Shown here piece by piece: positions 34,284 through 42,119 of a DNA stretch of 64,000 nt. The translations under genes and the position numbers were made by a program. The stretch's first letter is position 1. Every line of letters begins with the position of its first letter. Source of the stretch: Verrucomicrobiota bacterium (lineage in GTDB: Bacteria; Verrucomicrobiota; Verrucomicrobiia; Limisphaerales; JAFGQR01); assembly GCA_016935555.1 (NCBI GenBank), contig JAFGQR010000050.1:1-64000 (forward strand). Direction: 5' to 3'. Under the pieces are notes generated by a model. The model was not told the DNA's origin. It saw only the letters and a program-made list of their open reading frames with translations, and searched no databases.

Positions 34284-36491
34284 ATGATCTTGAGCTTCCG
34301 CCCTTCGATGCTCTGTCTCCCACTCGCGCTGTCCCTTCTCACGGCCGTGTCCGCAGGCGCCTCGGGGCCGCGCGTGCTGCCCGAGGGCAAACTGCCCGAC
34401 GACGCGCGCCTCCAGCCCCTCAAGGATCTCGATGGCTATTTCCCCTTCACCCCCCCGAAAACCAGGGCCGACTGGGAACGCCGCGCCGGGCGCGTGCGCC
34501 GGCAGATTCTGGCATCGCAAGGGCTGTGGCCCATGCCGACGCGGACTCCTTTGAACGCGGTGATCCACGGCCGGGTGGACCGGGGCGATTACACCGTGGA
34601 AAAGGTCTATTTCGAGAGCCTCCCCGGGTTTTTCGTGACGGGCAATCTGTATCGCCCCGGGAAGGTGGCGGGTCGGGTTCCGGGCGTGCTGTTTGCCCAC
34701 GGCCACTGGAGCGACGCGCGTCTCTCGGAATCCAGCCCGGCGGAGCTGCGGCGTGAGATTGCCGACGGGGCGGAGCGGTTTGAGCAGGGGGGGCGGAGCA
34801 AGTTCCAGTCGATGTGCGTGCAGCTGGCGCGGATGGGGTGCGTGGTATGGCAATGGGACATGCTGGGCAATTCGGACGCGCTCCAACTGTCCGCAAAGCT
34901 CGTGCACGGTTTTGCCAAGCAACGCCCCGAGATGAACACCCTCGAACACTGGGGATTCTTCAGCCCCCAGGCCGAGGCCCATCTCCAAAGCGTCATGGGC
35001 CTGCAGACGTGGAACTCGATCCGCTCGCTGGATTTCCTGCTCAGCCTGCCCGAAGTCGACCCGGCCCGGGTGGCGATGACGGGCGCCAGCGGCGGCGGGA
35101 CGCAGACCATGTTGCTGGCGGCGGTGGACCCGCGGTTGGCGCTGTCGTTCCCGGCGGTGATGGTGAGCACCGCGATGCAGGGCGGTTGCACGTGCGAAAA
35201 CGCCTGCCTGCTGCGCGTCGATACCGGCAACATCGAGTTCGCCGCCCTCTTCGCGCCCAAGCCGCAGGGCATGACCACCGCGAACGACTGGACAAAGGAA
35301 ATGTCGACCAAGGGTTTCCCGGAACTGAAGCAGCTCTACACCCTGCTCGGCGCGCCGAACCACGTGATGCTCAAACGCGGCGAACACTTCCCGCATAACT
35401 ACAACGCCGTGTCGCGCTCGGCCTTTTACACCTGGCTCAACCAGCACTTCCGCCTGGGCCAGCCCGCCCCCGTCATCGAACGTGATTACGAACCGCTGCC
35501 GCGCGCGCAGTTGACCGTCTGGAACGACCAGCACCCGGCCCCCGAAGCCGCCGACCCGGATTTCGAGCGGCAGCTGTGCCGCTGGCTGCACGAGGATGCC
35601 CAAAAACAGCTTGCGGCTGCGCAGGCAACGCCCCAGCGCTTCCGCGAAGCCTGCGGCGGCGCCCTTGAAATCGTCTTCGGCGCCCGGCATCTCGAAGCGA
35701 GCGATGTGCGGTGGGAGGCGACGCACCGGACTGATGCGGGCACTTGGACCCAAACCCTCGGCCTGATCCGCAATGCGCGTCACCACGAGGCGTTGCCAGC
35801 CGTCGTGTGCGCGCCCAAACAGGGCCGCAGCCACGCCGTCCTCTGGCTGAGCGGCGCCGGGAAATCCGCGTTATTTGCGCATGACGGTTCCCTGGTGGCC
35901 GAGGCGCAAGCGCTGGTGGACGCGGGGATGACCGTGGTGGGTGTGGACCTGCTTTACCAGGGCGAGTTTCTGCCGGACGGGCGCCCGCTGACGCATACGC
36001 CGCGCGTGAAGAACCCCCGCGAAGCGGCCGCCTACACGTTTGGCTACAACTACGCGGTGTTTGTCCAGCGGGTGCGGGACGTGCTGACCGCCGTGCATGC
36101 GGTGCGTCGCATGGAACCGTCGCCGCGGCGGGTGACCGTGGCGGGTCTGGAGGGCGCGGGCCCATGGGTGGCGGCGGCGCGCGCGGTGGCGGGCGTGGCC
36201 ATCGACCAGGCGGTCATTGACACCGGCGGATTTCGATTTGGTGCGGTGCGGGATCTGCACGATCCGGGCTTTGTGCCGGGCGGCGCCAAGTATGGCGACC
36301 TGCCCGCACTGCTGGCCCTGGGTGCCCCGGGCCGCCTCTGGGTGGCCGGCGAAACCGATGCCTCGCTCGCCCTGGCCCACGCACACTACCACGCCCTCAA
36401 CGCCGCCACCCGCCTCACCCGCTTTGCCGGCGACCCGCACCGCGTCCGCGCCGCCGCGGCAGAGTGGTTGCGGACGGAAGGCCAGCCGTGA
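34284..36491 (+). CDS. Secreted double alpha/beta hydrolase (acetyl-xylan-esterase-like)
   Basis: A 735-aa protein with signal peptide (MILSFRPSMLCLPLALSLLTAVSA). The N-terminal hydrolase (to about residue 400) has the oxyanion region GVLFAHGHW, the nucleophile elbow MTGASGGGTQT and a distal GEHFPHNYN, consistent with a serine esterase of the Abhydrolase_7/COG1506 type. The C-terminal half (from about 480) repeats the fold (AVLWLSGAGKSALF, MTVVGVDLLYQGEF), but its elbow reads VAGLEGAGPWVAA, with Glu where the serine should be, so this half looks non-catalytic. It may remove acetyl or methyl groups from glycans in the periplasm. The ORF-track start at 34086 overlaps the previous gene; 34284 is the signal-peptide start. 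Confidence 0.8.
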   Translation: MILSFRPSMLCLPLALSLLTAVSAGASGPRVLPEGKLPDDARLQPLKDLDGYFPFTPPKTRADWERRAGRVRRQILASQGLWPMPTRTPLNAVIHGRVDRGDYTVEKVYFESLPGFFVTGNLYRPGKVAGRVPGVLFAHGHWSDARLSESSPAELRREIADGAERFEQGGRSKFQSMCVQLARMGCVVWQWDMLGNSDALQLSAKLVHGFAKQRPEMNTLEHWGFFSPQAEAHLQSVMGLQTWNSIRSLDFLLSLPEVDPARVAMTGASGGGTQTMLLAAVDPRLALSFPAVMVSTAMQGGCTCENACLLRVDTGNIEFAALFAPKPQGMTTANDWTKEMSTKGFPELKQLYTLLGAPNHVMLKRGEHFPHNYNAVSRSAFYTWLNQHFRLGQPAPVIERDYEPLPRAQLTVWNDQHPAPEAADPDFERQLCRWLHEDAQKQLAAAQATPQRFREACGGALEIVFGARHLEASDVRWEATHRTDAGTWTQTLGLIRNARHHEALPAVVCAPKQGRSHAVLWLSGAGKSALFAHDGSLVAEAQALVDAGMTVVGVDLLYQGEFLPDGRPLTHTPRVKNPREAAAYTFGYNYAVFVQRVRDVLTAVHAVRRMEPSPRRVTVAGLEGAGPWVAAARAVAGVAIDQAVIDTGGFRFGAVRDLHDPGFVPGGAKYGDLPALLALGAPGRLWVAGETDASLALAHAHYHALNAATRLTRFAGDPHRVRAAAAEWLRTEGQP

Positions 36492-36525
36492 CCGGGATCG
36501 CAGGGTCGCCCGGAAAGCCGTCTCC

Positions 36526-37458
36526 TCAGACGTATTCGACTGTGCCGGGCGGTTTGGGGGTGAGGTCGTAGAGACAGCGGTTGACGCCGGGGATGGCAGT
36601 GATGCGTTTGGAAAGCCGGTGGAGCGTTTTCCACGGCAGTTCGCGCACGGTCGCCACCCGGGCATCGGCACTGTCGATGCAGCGCACCACGACAATCTGT
36701 CCGAACTCGCGCCGCCCCGCCCGGATGCCGGTGGCGCGGTCGTTCATGAGGACGGCCAGGTATTGGAAGGCCCCGGTGCGTTGGAGTTCCTCTTCCACGA
36801 TACCCGTGGCCGCGCGCACGGTGTCCAGGCGGGCTTCGGTAACTTCGCCAATGATGCGGGCGGCCAGGGCGGGTCCAGGAAAAGGGATGCGGTGGGTGAT
36901 GCTCCGGGGCAGCCCGAGCGCGCCTGCAATGGCGCGGACGCCGTCTTTGCGCAGGGTTTTGAGCGGTTCGAGGACGCGGTATCCGTAGGCCTTCTGGGGG
37001 TTGATGCCGAGTTGTTCGAGGATGTTGTGCTGGCGCTTGATCCCAGCGACGGTTTCCTCGATGTCGGTCAGGATGGTGCCGTGCAGAAGAAAGGTGGCCT
37101 TCGAGCGTCGGACTGTCTTGGCGAACACGTCCTTGTAAAACGTGTCGGTGATGGCCTGCCGCTTCTCCTCGGGGTCCGTGAGCCCGCGCAGGGCCTTCAG
37201 AAACAGGGAACGGGCGTCGATCAGCTCGACCGGAATGCCCAGCTGCGCAAACGCCTTCACGACGCGGGTCGGCTCGCCCTCGCGCATGAGGGCGTTATCG
37301 ACGAAGATGGTCTTCAACTGGCTGCCCAGCGCGCGGTGCGCCAGGACCGTGACGGCCGAGCTGTCGACCCCCCCGCTCAGCGCATTGATGGCGATGCCGT
37401 CGCCCACGGTCCGCTGGAGTTCCGCCACTTGTTTTCGAATGAAGGCTTGACAGTTCAT
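36526..37458 (-). CDS. Free-standing GMP synthetase ATP-pyrophosphatase (GuaA C-terminal type)
   Basis: A 310-aa protein with only the synthetase half of GuaA. The PP-loop INALSGGVDSSAVTVLAHRAL starts near residue 24; IKRQHNILEQLG, HRIPFPGPALAARIIGEV and the dimerisation tail NRCLYDLTPKPPGTVEYV follow. It would adenylate XMP and transfer ammonia to give GMP. The class I glutamine amidotransferase domain (about 200 residues) that normally precedes is absent; the start has a good upstream promoter and no in-frame extension. It resembles the archaeal two-subunit arrangement, or a diverged paralogue: GTILTDIEET replaces the usual GTIYPDVIES. No amidotransferase gene is in the window. Confidence 0.82.
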   Translation of the reverse strand: MNCQAFIRKQVAELQRTVGDGIAINALSGGVDSSAVTVLAHRALGSQLKTIFVDNALMREGEPTRVVKAFAQLGIPVELIDARSLFLKALRGLTDPEEKRQAITDTFYKDVFAKTVRRSKATFLLHGTILTDIEETVAGIKRQHNILEQLGINPQKAYGYRVLEPLKTLRKDGVRAIAGALGLPRSITHRIPFPGPALAARIIGEVTEARLDTVRAATGIVEEELQRTGAFQYLAVLMNDRATGIRAGRREFGQIVVVRCIDSADARVATVRELPWKTLHRLSKRITAIPGVNRCLYDLTPKPPGTVEYV

Positions 37459-37507
37459 GATGCGTTAATCGTTTCCTTCCGCTGAAAAAAAACAGTGTTG
37501 CGCGCGC

Positions 37508-37536
37508 GGTATAGTGAACCCGCGCGGCCTTGGCAA
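37508..37536 (-). promoter_or_regulatory. Sigma70-type promoter for the GuaA-like gene
   Basis: Read on the minus strand, TTGCCA and TATACC are separated by exactly 17 bp. The -35 box matches five of six consensus bases and the -10 four of six. It gives a leader of about 45 nt before the start at 37458 and lies just after the stop of the pseudopilin-like gene, so the GuaA-like gene probably has its own transcript. Confidence 0.55.
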
Positions 37537-37543
37537 GTGCGAT

Positions 37544-37972
37544 TCAGAGGCGGTTCACGCGCCGGGGGGGGAGCGCGTGCGGCGGGTTGGTGATGCTGCA
37601 CGTGGGGTTCTCATTCACGGCGCCCAGCCGGTAGACGCCGCCCGCGGGGCAGACCGGCTTCGTCGCAATGTACTTACCCGGCCCGAACAGGTCGGTGTCC
37701 TGCGGAATATCGGTAGGCGCCTTGTTCAGCGCGGCTGCCCAGGCCTGTTTGGCGCCTTGGATTTGCGCCAGGTTGGCCCGGCAAACGCCCGCCGCAGTAT
37801 GGCGCCCCCCCCAGTCCACGTCCGGAAGGACCGTGCCCGCGACAAACAGTGCGGCCAGCAGCAGGCAGAAGCCGCCTGCGACCTTGTGGCGGCGGCCCAG
37901 GAGCAGGCCGCCGACACCGACCAGCAGGCCGACGATCACACACCAGGCAACATCGGGAACAAACGCCAGCAT
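37544..37972 (-). CDS. Small membrane protein with pseudopilin-like C-terminal motif
   Basis: A 142-aa protein. Two hydrophobic segments at the N-terminus (VIVGLLVGVGGLLLG and GGFCLLLAALFVAGTVL) are followed by a soluble part, CRANLAQIQGAKQAWAAALNKAPTDIPQDTDLFG..YIATKPVCPAGGVYRLGAVNENPTCS. This C-x2-NL-x2-I-x-GAKQ-W pattern, ending in CPAGG-x-Y and CS, is the C-terminal signature of many verrucomicrobial type IV pilin-like or secretion pseudopilin proteins. Here, however, the N-terminal prepilin cleavage motif is missing. It starts 5 bp after the Gfo/Idh stop and is certainly cotranscribed with it. The frame in the track (to 38116) includes 48 residues antisense to the oxidoreductase. Confidence 0.7.
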   Translation of the reverse strand: MLAFVPDVAWCVIVGLLVGVGGLLLGRRHKVAGGFCLLLAALFVAGTVLPDVDWGGRHTAAGVCRANLAQIQGAKQAWAAALNKAPTDIPQDTDLFGPGKYIATKPVCPAGGVYRLGAVNENPTCSITNPPHALPPRRVNRL

Positions 37973-37977
37973 GCGGT

Positions 37978-39387
37978 TCAAATCTCGGTCCAGTTTCCCG
38001 GCACGGGGACGGGGTAGCGTCCCTGGGCGTCGGCCTGGAGCGGGGGTGCGCTGGAGGCGGTGAGTTGATCGATGCCGGGGCAGAACTGGAAGTTCGAGGC
38101 CATGGCTTCGTCCCACGTGATGACGCGTCCCATATGCACGGCGGCACGGCCCATGATGTCGGCCAGGTTCGACAAGGCGGCGCGTTTGGCTTCGTTGTGC
38201 GGCCGGTCATGGCGGATCGCGGCGAGGAGCGCCTCCCACTCGGCCTGCCAGGGGGTGAGAACTTCCTTGGGGGCGCGCCAGCGGATGTTGTCGCGCTCGC
38301 AGCGCTGGTCGTTGTAGAGATGAACGGTGCCTTGGTGAATGGGGCCGGAGAATTGCGCGGCGCACTTGGTGCCGTGGACGTACGTGGCAAAGTCGGTGTG
38401 GCACCGCGGCAGCCAGCGCGCCACGTCGGTCGCCTTGGTGCCGTCGGCGAACGTCCATTCGATCGAGAGCGAGTCGAGGTTCTGGCCGCAATCGGTGTTA
38501 TGGACGGCGCGTCCGCCGATGCCGTGGGCGGTGACAGGCCAGGCGTCCTTGAGCCAGCAGATCTCGTCGATCTGGTGGATGTGCATCTCCGCAAACAGCC
38601 CGCCCGACACCCACAGGAAATGGGTGAAGTGCCGGATCTGCCAGGCCAGCTCCGGCTCGGACATAGGGCGAACCCCCAGCCAGCCGCACGGTTCCATCCG
38701 GCAGGCGCGGATGAGCTGGATCTGGCCCATCTCACCATCCCGAATCCGCTGGATCAGCTGCTGCCGGTTCGGCGAGTGGCGACACTGCAGACCCGCTGCG
38801 ATCTTCAGGTTCTTGCGCTCAGCCGCCTCACCCGCGCGCAGGATGCGGCGCACGCCCGGCGGATCCGTGGCGAAGGATTTCTCCATGAACACGTTGACGC
38901 CGCGTTCGACGGCGTATTCCAACTGGCCGGGGCGGAAGCCGGCATAACCGCACAGCATGGCCACGTCGCCCGAACCCGGTCGCAGGGAATCGATCGCCCG
39001 ACGCCAGGCGTCGAACCCCACAAACCGGCGGTCCGGCGGCACGTCCACGCGGCCGGCGAATTTTTGCGAGAGCGCCTGGTGGGAACCGGCCAGCCGGTTG
39101 CCAAACAAGTCCGCCATGGCCGTCAGCTTCACCGGGCCGTAGGACGACGCAAACGCGTCCGCCACCGCGCCGCTGCCGCGTCCGCCGCAGCCGATCAGCG
39201 CCAGGCGCAGCGTGTTGTCCTCGGCGGCGTGCACGGGCGGCAGCGCGACGCCGGCGAGGGCGGAGGCGGCGACGAGTCGGCCGCTACGTTCGAGGAAGCC
39301 GCGGCGCGAGGTGCGGGCGGGGGGAAGCGGGTGGGAGGAGGCAGCGGGGTTCAGGGTTGTGGGATGCAACGATTGGCGGCTTTTCAT
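37978..39387 (-). CDS. Tat-exported Gfo/Idh/MocA family oxidoreductase
   Basis: A 469-aa protein with a long leader carrying a twin-arginine motif (TSRRGFLERSGRLVAAS). The dinucleotide motif is LALIGCGGRGSGAV near residue 64. The EKP motif reads FMEKSFATD: the lysine is kept and the proline is replaced by serine. The C-terminal sugar-binding domain contains GGLFAEMHIHQIDEICWL. It is the third such enzyme in the window. These proteins are thought to act on specific sugar or polyol substrates outside the cytoplasm. The small pseudopilin-like gene follows after 5 bp. An internal start at the second or third Met is possible but none would keep the leader. Confidence 0.92.
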   Translation of the reverse strand: MKSRQSLHPTTLNPAASSHPLPPARTSRRGFLERSGRLVAASALAGVALPPVHAAEDNTLRLALIGCGGRGSGAVADAFASSYGPVKLTAMADLFGNRLAGSHQALSQKFAGRVDVPPDRRFVGFDAWRRAIDSLRPGSGDVAMLCGYAGFRPGQLEYAVERGVNVFMEKSFATDPPGVRRILRAGEAAERKNLKIAAGLQCRHSPNRQQLIQRIRDGEMGQIQLIRACRMEPCGWLGVRPMSEPELAWQIRHFTHFLWVSGGLFAEMHIHQIDEICWLKDAWPVTAHGIGGRAVHNTDCGQNLDSLSIEWTFADGTKATDVARWLPRCHTDFATYVHGTKCAAQFSGPIHQGTVHLYNDQRCERDNIRWRAPKEVLTPWQAEWEALLAAIRHDRPHNEAKRAALSNLADIMGRAAVHMGRVITWDEAMASNFQFCPGIDQLTASSAPPLQADAQGRYPVPVPGNWTEI

Positions 39388-39585
39388 AATCTGTGGTTCA
39401 GCAGACGCCGATGGCGCGGCAATTGCAATCGTTAAAGGTCCGGCATGCCTTCGCCCGATGCTTTTGCCCCTATCATGCCGAGCTGAGACGGCGGCTCAAA
39501 GTTCCACGGCCAGTTCGCCGACCAGCGCTTCGCGCGGGTCTGAGGCGCGCCTTGCTGGCGAACATGTGAACAAGTTGTCTCTCAG

Positions 39586-39619
39586 AAATTGAGAATTAAG
39601 AATTGAGAATTCAAAATTT
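39586..39619. repeat. AT-rich aattgagaatt repeat
   Basis: Two tandem units of the form aattgagaatt followed by aaaattt, in strong contrast to the surrounding high-GC sequence. A related tract occurs at 51322-51362. Confidence 0.5.
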
Positions 39620-39677
39620 CAACGATCTTTGGCCAGGTCTGTACACATCCGCCCTTGACTCAGGGGTCCACTGCAGA

Positions 39678-39745
39678 GGGGTCACGTCTGGACAATGGAC
39701 AAATGGCGGTCCCCAAAATAATGTCTATTGTCCAGACGTGACCCC
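39678..39745. repeat. REP-like hairpin with perfect 19-bp arms
   Basis: GGGGTCACGTCTGGACAAT (39678-39696) and its exact reverse complement (39727-39745) enclose 30 nt. The arms and the spacer text (atgtctattg, ggtccccaaaata) look like the non-coding ends associated with REP-associated tyrosine transposases (IS200/IS605-like). No transposase gene is present here. Confidence 0.65.
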
Positions 39746-39791
39746 AAATCCCGGGGCGGAGCGCGTGACCCCAAATCCCGGGGCGGAGCGC
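39738..39791. repeat. Exact 27-bp tandem duplication
   Basis: The 27-bp unit beginning GTGACCCCAAATCCCGGGG and ending GGAGCGC is present twice head to tail (39738-39764 and 39765-39791). The first copy begins inside the right arm of the 19-bp hairpin, so the duplication arose after or with that element. Confidence 0.85.
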
Positions 39792-39809
39792 GGGCTTCAG
39801 CCCGCTTCA
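39788..39809. repeat. Dispersed 22-bp hairpin (copy 1)
   Basis: gcgcgggcttcagcccgctt (then ca), with a GCGGGC-ttca-GCCCGC hairpin. An identical 22-bp copy is at 49134-49155, after the GH127 gene. Confidence 0.6.
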
Positions 39810-40013
39810 CGCCACGAATGGTCGTCGGTCTGGCGAGGAATTGCGGCAGCCCCATACCCACCCGGAGCGTGAAGCGACATGAATGCCACGCTCCGCACCG
39901 GCAACCGCGCTGCCATTCCGGCCGTTCGCCAAACCCGCGCCCGTAAGGCGAGGATCCGGGGCGCACATCTGCCCTTGACTCTGAGTGATGGGGTCGCACT
40001 CTGTGCGCCGACC

Positions 40014-42110
40014 ATGAATGAGACAACGCATTGCACTGCCCGGTGGACGGCGTCACGCCTTCAAGAACCTCCCCAAATCCAACGCCCGGTCCCGCCGGGC
40101 CGGCCGGCGCGCCGATTGCCGCGGATGGCGAGCGTCCTGGCGCCGGTCCTGGCCGCGCTGGCGATCGCCCCGGGCAACACCGCCTCCGCCGCCAGCCCCG
40201 TCGTCACCACCGCCACCCTGATGCGGGAGATGACCCACCTGGCCGGCATGGCCGAGTTCCCGGACCCGGCTTACACCTGCAAACAGTTCTCATCCTATGA
40301 TCGAAAGGCCAAGTCGCCGACCGAAGACTGGTTCGCCAACGGCGACCGCGGCCATTACCTGCGGGTCGAGGAGCGGGCGGGCCGCAAGGAGTGGGTGATG
40401 ATGGACGCGGCGGGACCGGGGGCGATCGTTCGGATCTGGTCGGCGAACCCCGAGGGGACGCTGCGGATTTACCTGGACGGAGCGGAGACGCCGGTGCTGG
40501 AAGCGCCGATGACGGATGTGCTGGGGGGGAAGTTTCCCGGGTGGCCGCGGCCCATTGCGGGCGAATACAGCAAGGGCTGGAACCTCTATTTTCCGATCCC
40601 GTATGCGAGACACTGCAAGGTCACCAGTGACAAGGGGAATTTTTATTACCATGTGAATTATCGCACCTACGCCAGCGATGCGCGCGTCGAATCGTTCCGG
40701 CTGGAGCAGCTCCGGACGCTGGCGGCACCCATCGCCGCGCTGGGCGCGCTGCTGGCCGAGCCGCGGCGGGTCCAAACCTCGCTGGGCGGATACGCGGAGC
40801 CGTTTGACATCGAACTTCCGCCGGGGCAGACCATTTCCCAGGATTTCTACGGCCCGATGGCCATCACCCGCGCCATGGTCCGACTCGGCGCCCGGGACCG
40901 GGAGGCGGCCCTGCGCGGGGTGACGGTGAAGATGCGGTTCGACGGCGAGCTGACGGTTGAGGCGCCCCTGGGCGACTGCTTCGGCAGCGCGCCGGGGCTC
41001 AATCCCTTTGCGGCGCTTCCGCTGGGAATGACGGCGGGCGGGGAGATGTATTGCCACTGGTTCATGCCCTTCAAGGAGTCCGCCGTGATCGAATTGGTCA
41101 ACCACACCGACGACACCGTCACGCTCGCGGGCGAGCTGGCGACGCAGGATTACGCCTGGACCGACCGCTCGATGCACTTCCACGCCCGATGGCGCGCCGC
41201 GTTCGACGTGCCCACCCGCCCCATGATCGACTGGAATTACCTCGCCGCCCGCGGCCGCGGCGTCTTCGCCGGCGTCGCGTTCGCCATCGACAACCCCGTC
41301 AAGGATTGGTGGGGCGAAGGCGACGAGAAGATCTACGTGGACGGCGAGACGTTCCCGAGCCATTTCGGGACGGGCACCGAAGACTACTACGGCTATGCCT
41401 GGTGCTGGCCCGGGCTCTTCACCCACGCCTACCACGCCCAGCCGCGCTGCGACGGCCCCGGCAATTACGGCCGCACCAGCGTCAACCGCTTCCATATCCT
41501 CGACCGCATCCCGTTCACCCGGGATTTCAAGTTCGACATGGAACTCTGGCACTGGCACGCCACCTGCAAAGTCAACATGGCCGTCACCGCTTTTTGGTAC
41601 GCCCGCCCGGGCGCCACCGACGCCTTCCGCCCCATCCGCCCCCAAGACCTCGTCCTCCGCCCCATGCCCGAGTGGGTCGTGCCGCGCGTCCAGGGGGCGC
41701 TCGAGGGCGAAAAACTCCGCATCGTCAAGGTCACCGGCACCGCCGACCCGCAGGATTGGAATGGCGTGAGCGCCGGCAGGCATCTCTGGTGGCATGAAGG
41801 CATGAAACCCGGCGACACCTTGACCGTCGCCTTCCCCGCACCCAAGGCGGGCCGCTACCAGGTCCTCGGCCGTTTCCTCACCGCGCGCGATTACGGCATC
41901 CACCAGCTCGCCATCAACGGACAACCTACCGGCGCCCCCATCGACTTCTACCACCCCGACGTCCGCCCCACGAAGGAAACCGACCTGGGCGCCTGGGAAC
42001 TGAACGCGGGCGACAACGAGCTGCGCGTCACCGTGACCGGCGCCAACCCCAAGGCGATCCGAAGCTACATGTTCGGCCTCGATTACGTGCGACTCAAACC
42101 CGTCGAGTAA
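40014..42110 (+). CDS. GH172 (DUF2961) glycoside hydrolase
   Basis: A 698-aa protein. DUF2961 blocks are clear: KQFSSYDRKAKSPTEDWFANGDRG, DAAGPGAIVRIWSANPEGTLRIYLDG, HFGTGTEDYYGYAWCWP and the aromatic DMELWHWHATCKVN stretch. Family members have been shown to be D-arabinofuranosidases or to act on difructose anhydrides, and assemble as phage-coat-like trimers or hexamers. The C-terminal 150 residues are a beta-sandwich (AGRYQVLGRFLTARDYGIHQL) that may bind sugar. The leader MASVLAPVLAALAIAPGNTASA begins at 40125; 40014 (MNETTHC) is used because it supplies a basic n-region, but either is possible. The GH2 fusion starts 9 bp later. Confidence 0.87.
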   Translation: MNETTHCTARWTASRLQEPPQIQRPVPPGRPARRLPRMASVLAPVLAALAIAPGNTASAASPVVTTATLMREMTHLAGMAEFPDPAYTCKQFSSYDRKAKSPTEDWFANGDRGHYLRVEERAGRKEWVMMDAAGPGAIVRIWSANPEGTLRIYLDGAETPVLEAPMTDVLGGKFPGWPRPIAGEYSKGWNLYFPIPYARHCKVTSDKGNFYYHVNYRTYASDARVESFRLEQLRTLAAPIAALGALLAEPRRVQTSLGGYAEPFDIELPPGQTISQDFYGPMAITRAMVRLGARDREAALRGVTVKMRFDGELTVEAPLGDCFGSAPGLNPFAALPLGMTAGGEMYCHWFMPFKESAVIELVNHTDDTVTLAGELATQDYAWTDRSMHFHARWRAAFDVPTRPMIDWNYLAARGRGVFAGVAFAIDNPVKDWWGEGDEKIYVDGETFPSHFGTGTEDYYGYAWCWPGLFTHAYHAQPRCDGPGNYGRTSVNRFHILDRIPFTRDFKFDMELWHWHATCKVNMAVTAFWYARPGATDAFRPIRPQDLVLRPMPEWVVPRVQGALEGEKLRIVKVTGTADPQDWNGVSAGRHLWWHEGMKPGDTLTVAFPAPKAGRYQVLGRFLTARDYGIHQLAINGQPTGAPIDFYHPDVRPTKETDLGAWELNAGDNELRVTVTGANPKAIRSYMFGLDYVRLKPVE

Positions 42111-42119
42111 TCCGCCCCC

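Larger units (their letters stand above)
39388..40013. other. Repeat-filled intergenic region before the glycan-degradation genes
   Basis: 626 bp without a credible gene. It holds an AT-rich repeat, a 19-bp perfect inverted repeat, a 27-bp tandem duplication and a 22-bp hairpin (all listed), plus two imperfect copies of cacatc(c/t)gcccttgactc at about 39648 and 39963. This looks like layered insertions of small non-coding elements. The ORF that the track starts at 39879 runs through this DNA, which argues for a later start of the GH172 gene. Confidence 0.6.

Noticed and set aside
39879-40013. N-terminal extension of the GH172 protein
   Set aside because: Translates DNA made of repeats; has no signal peptide and the mature enzyme starts much later.
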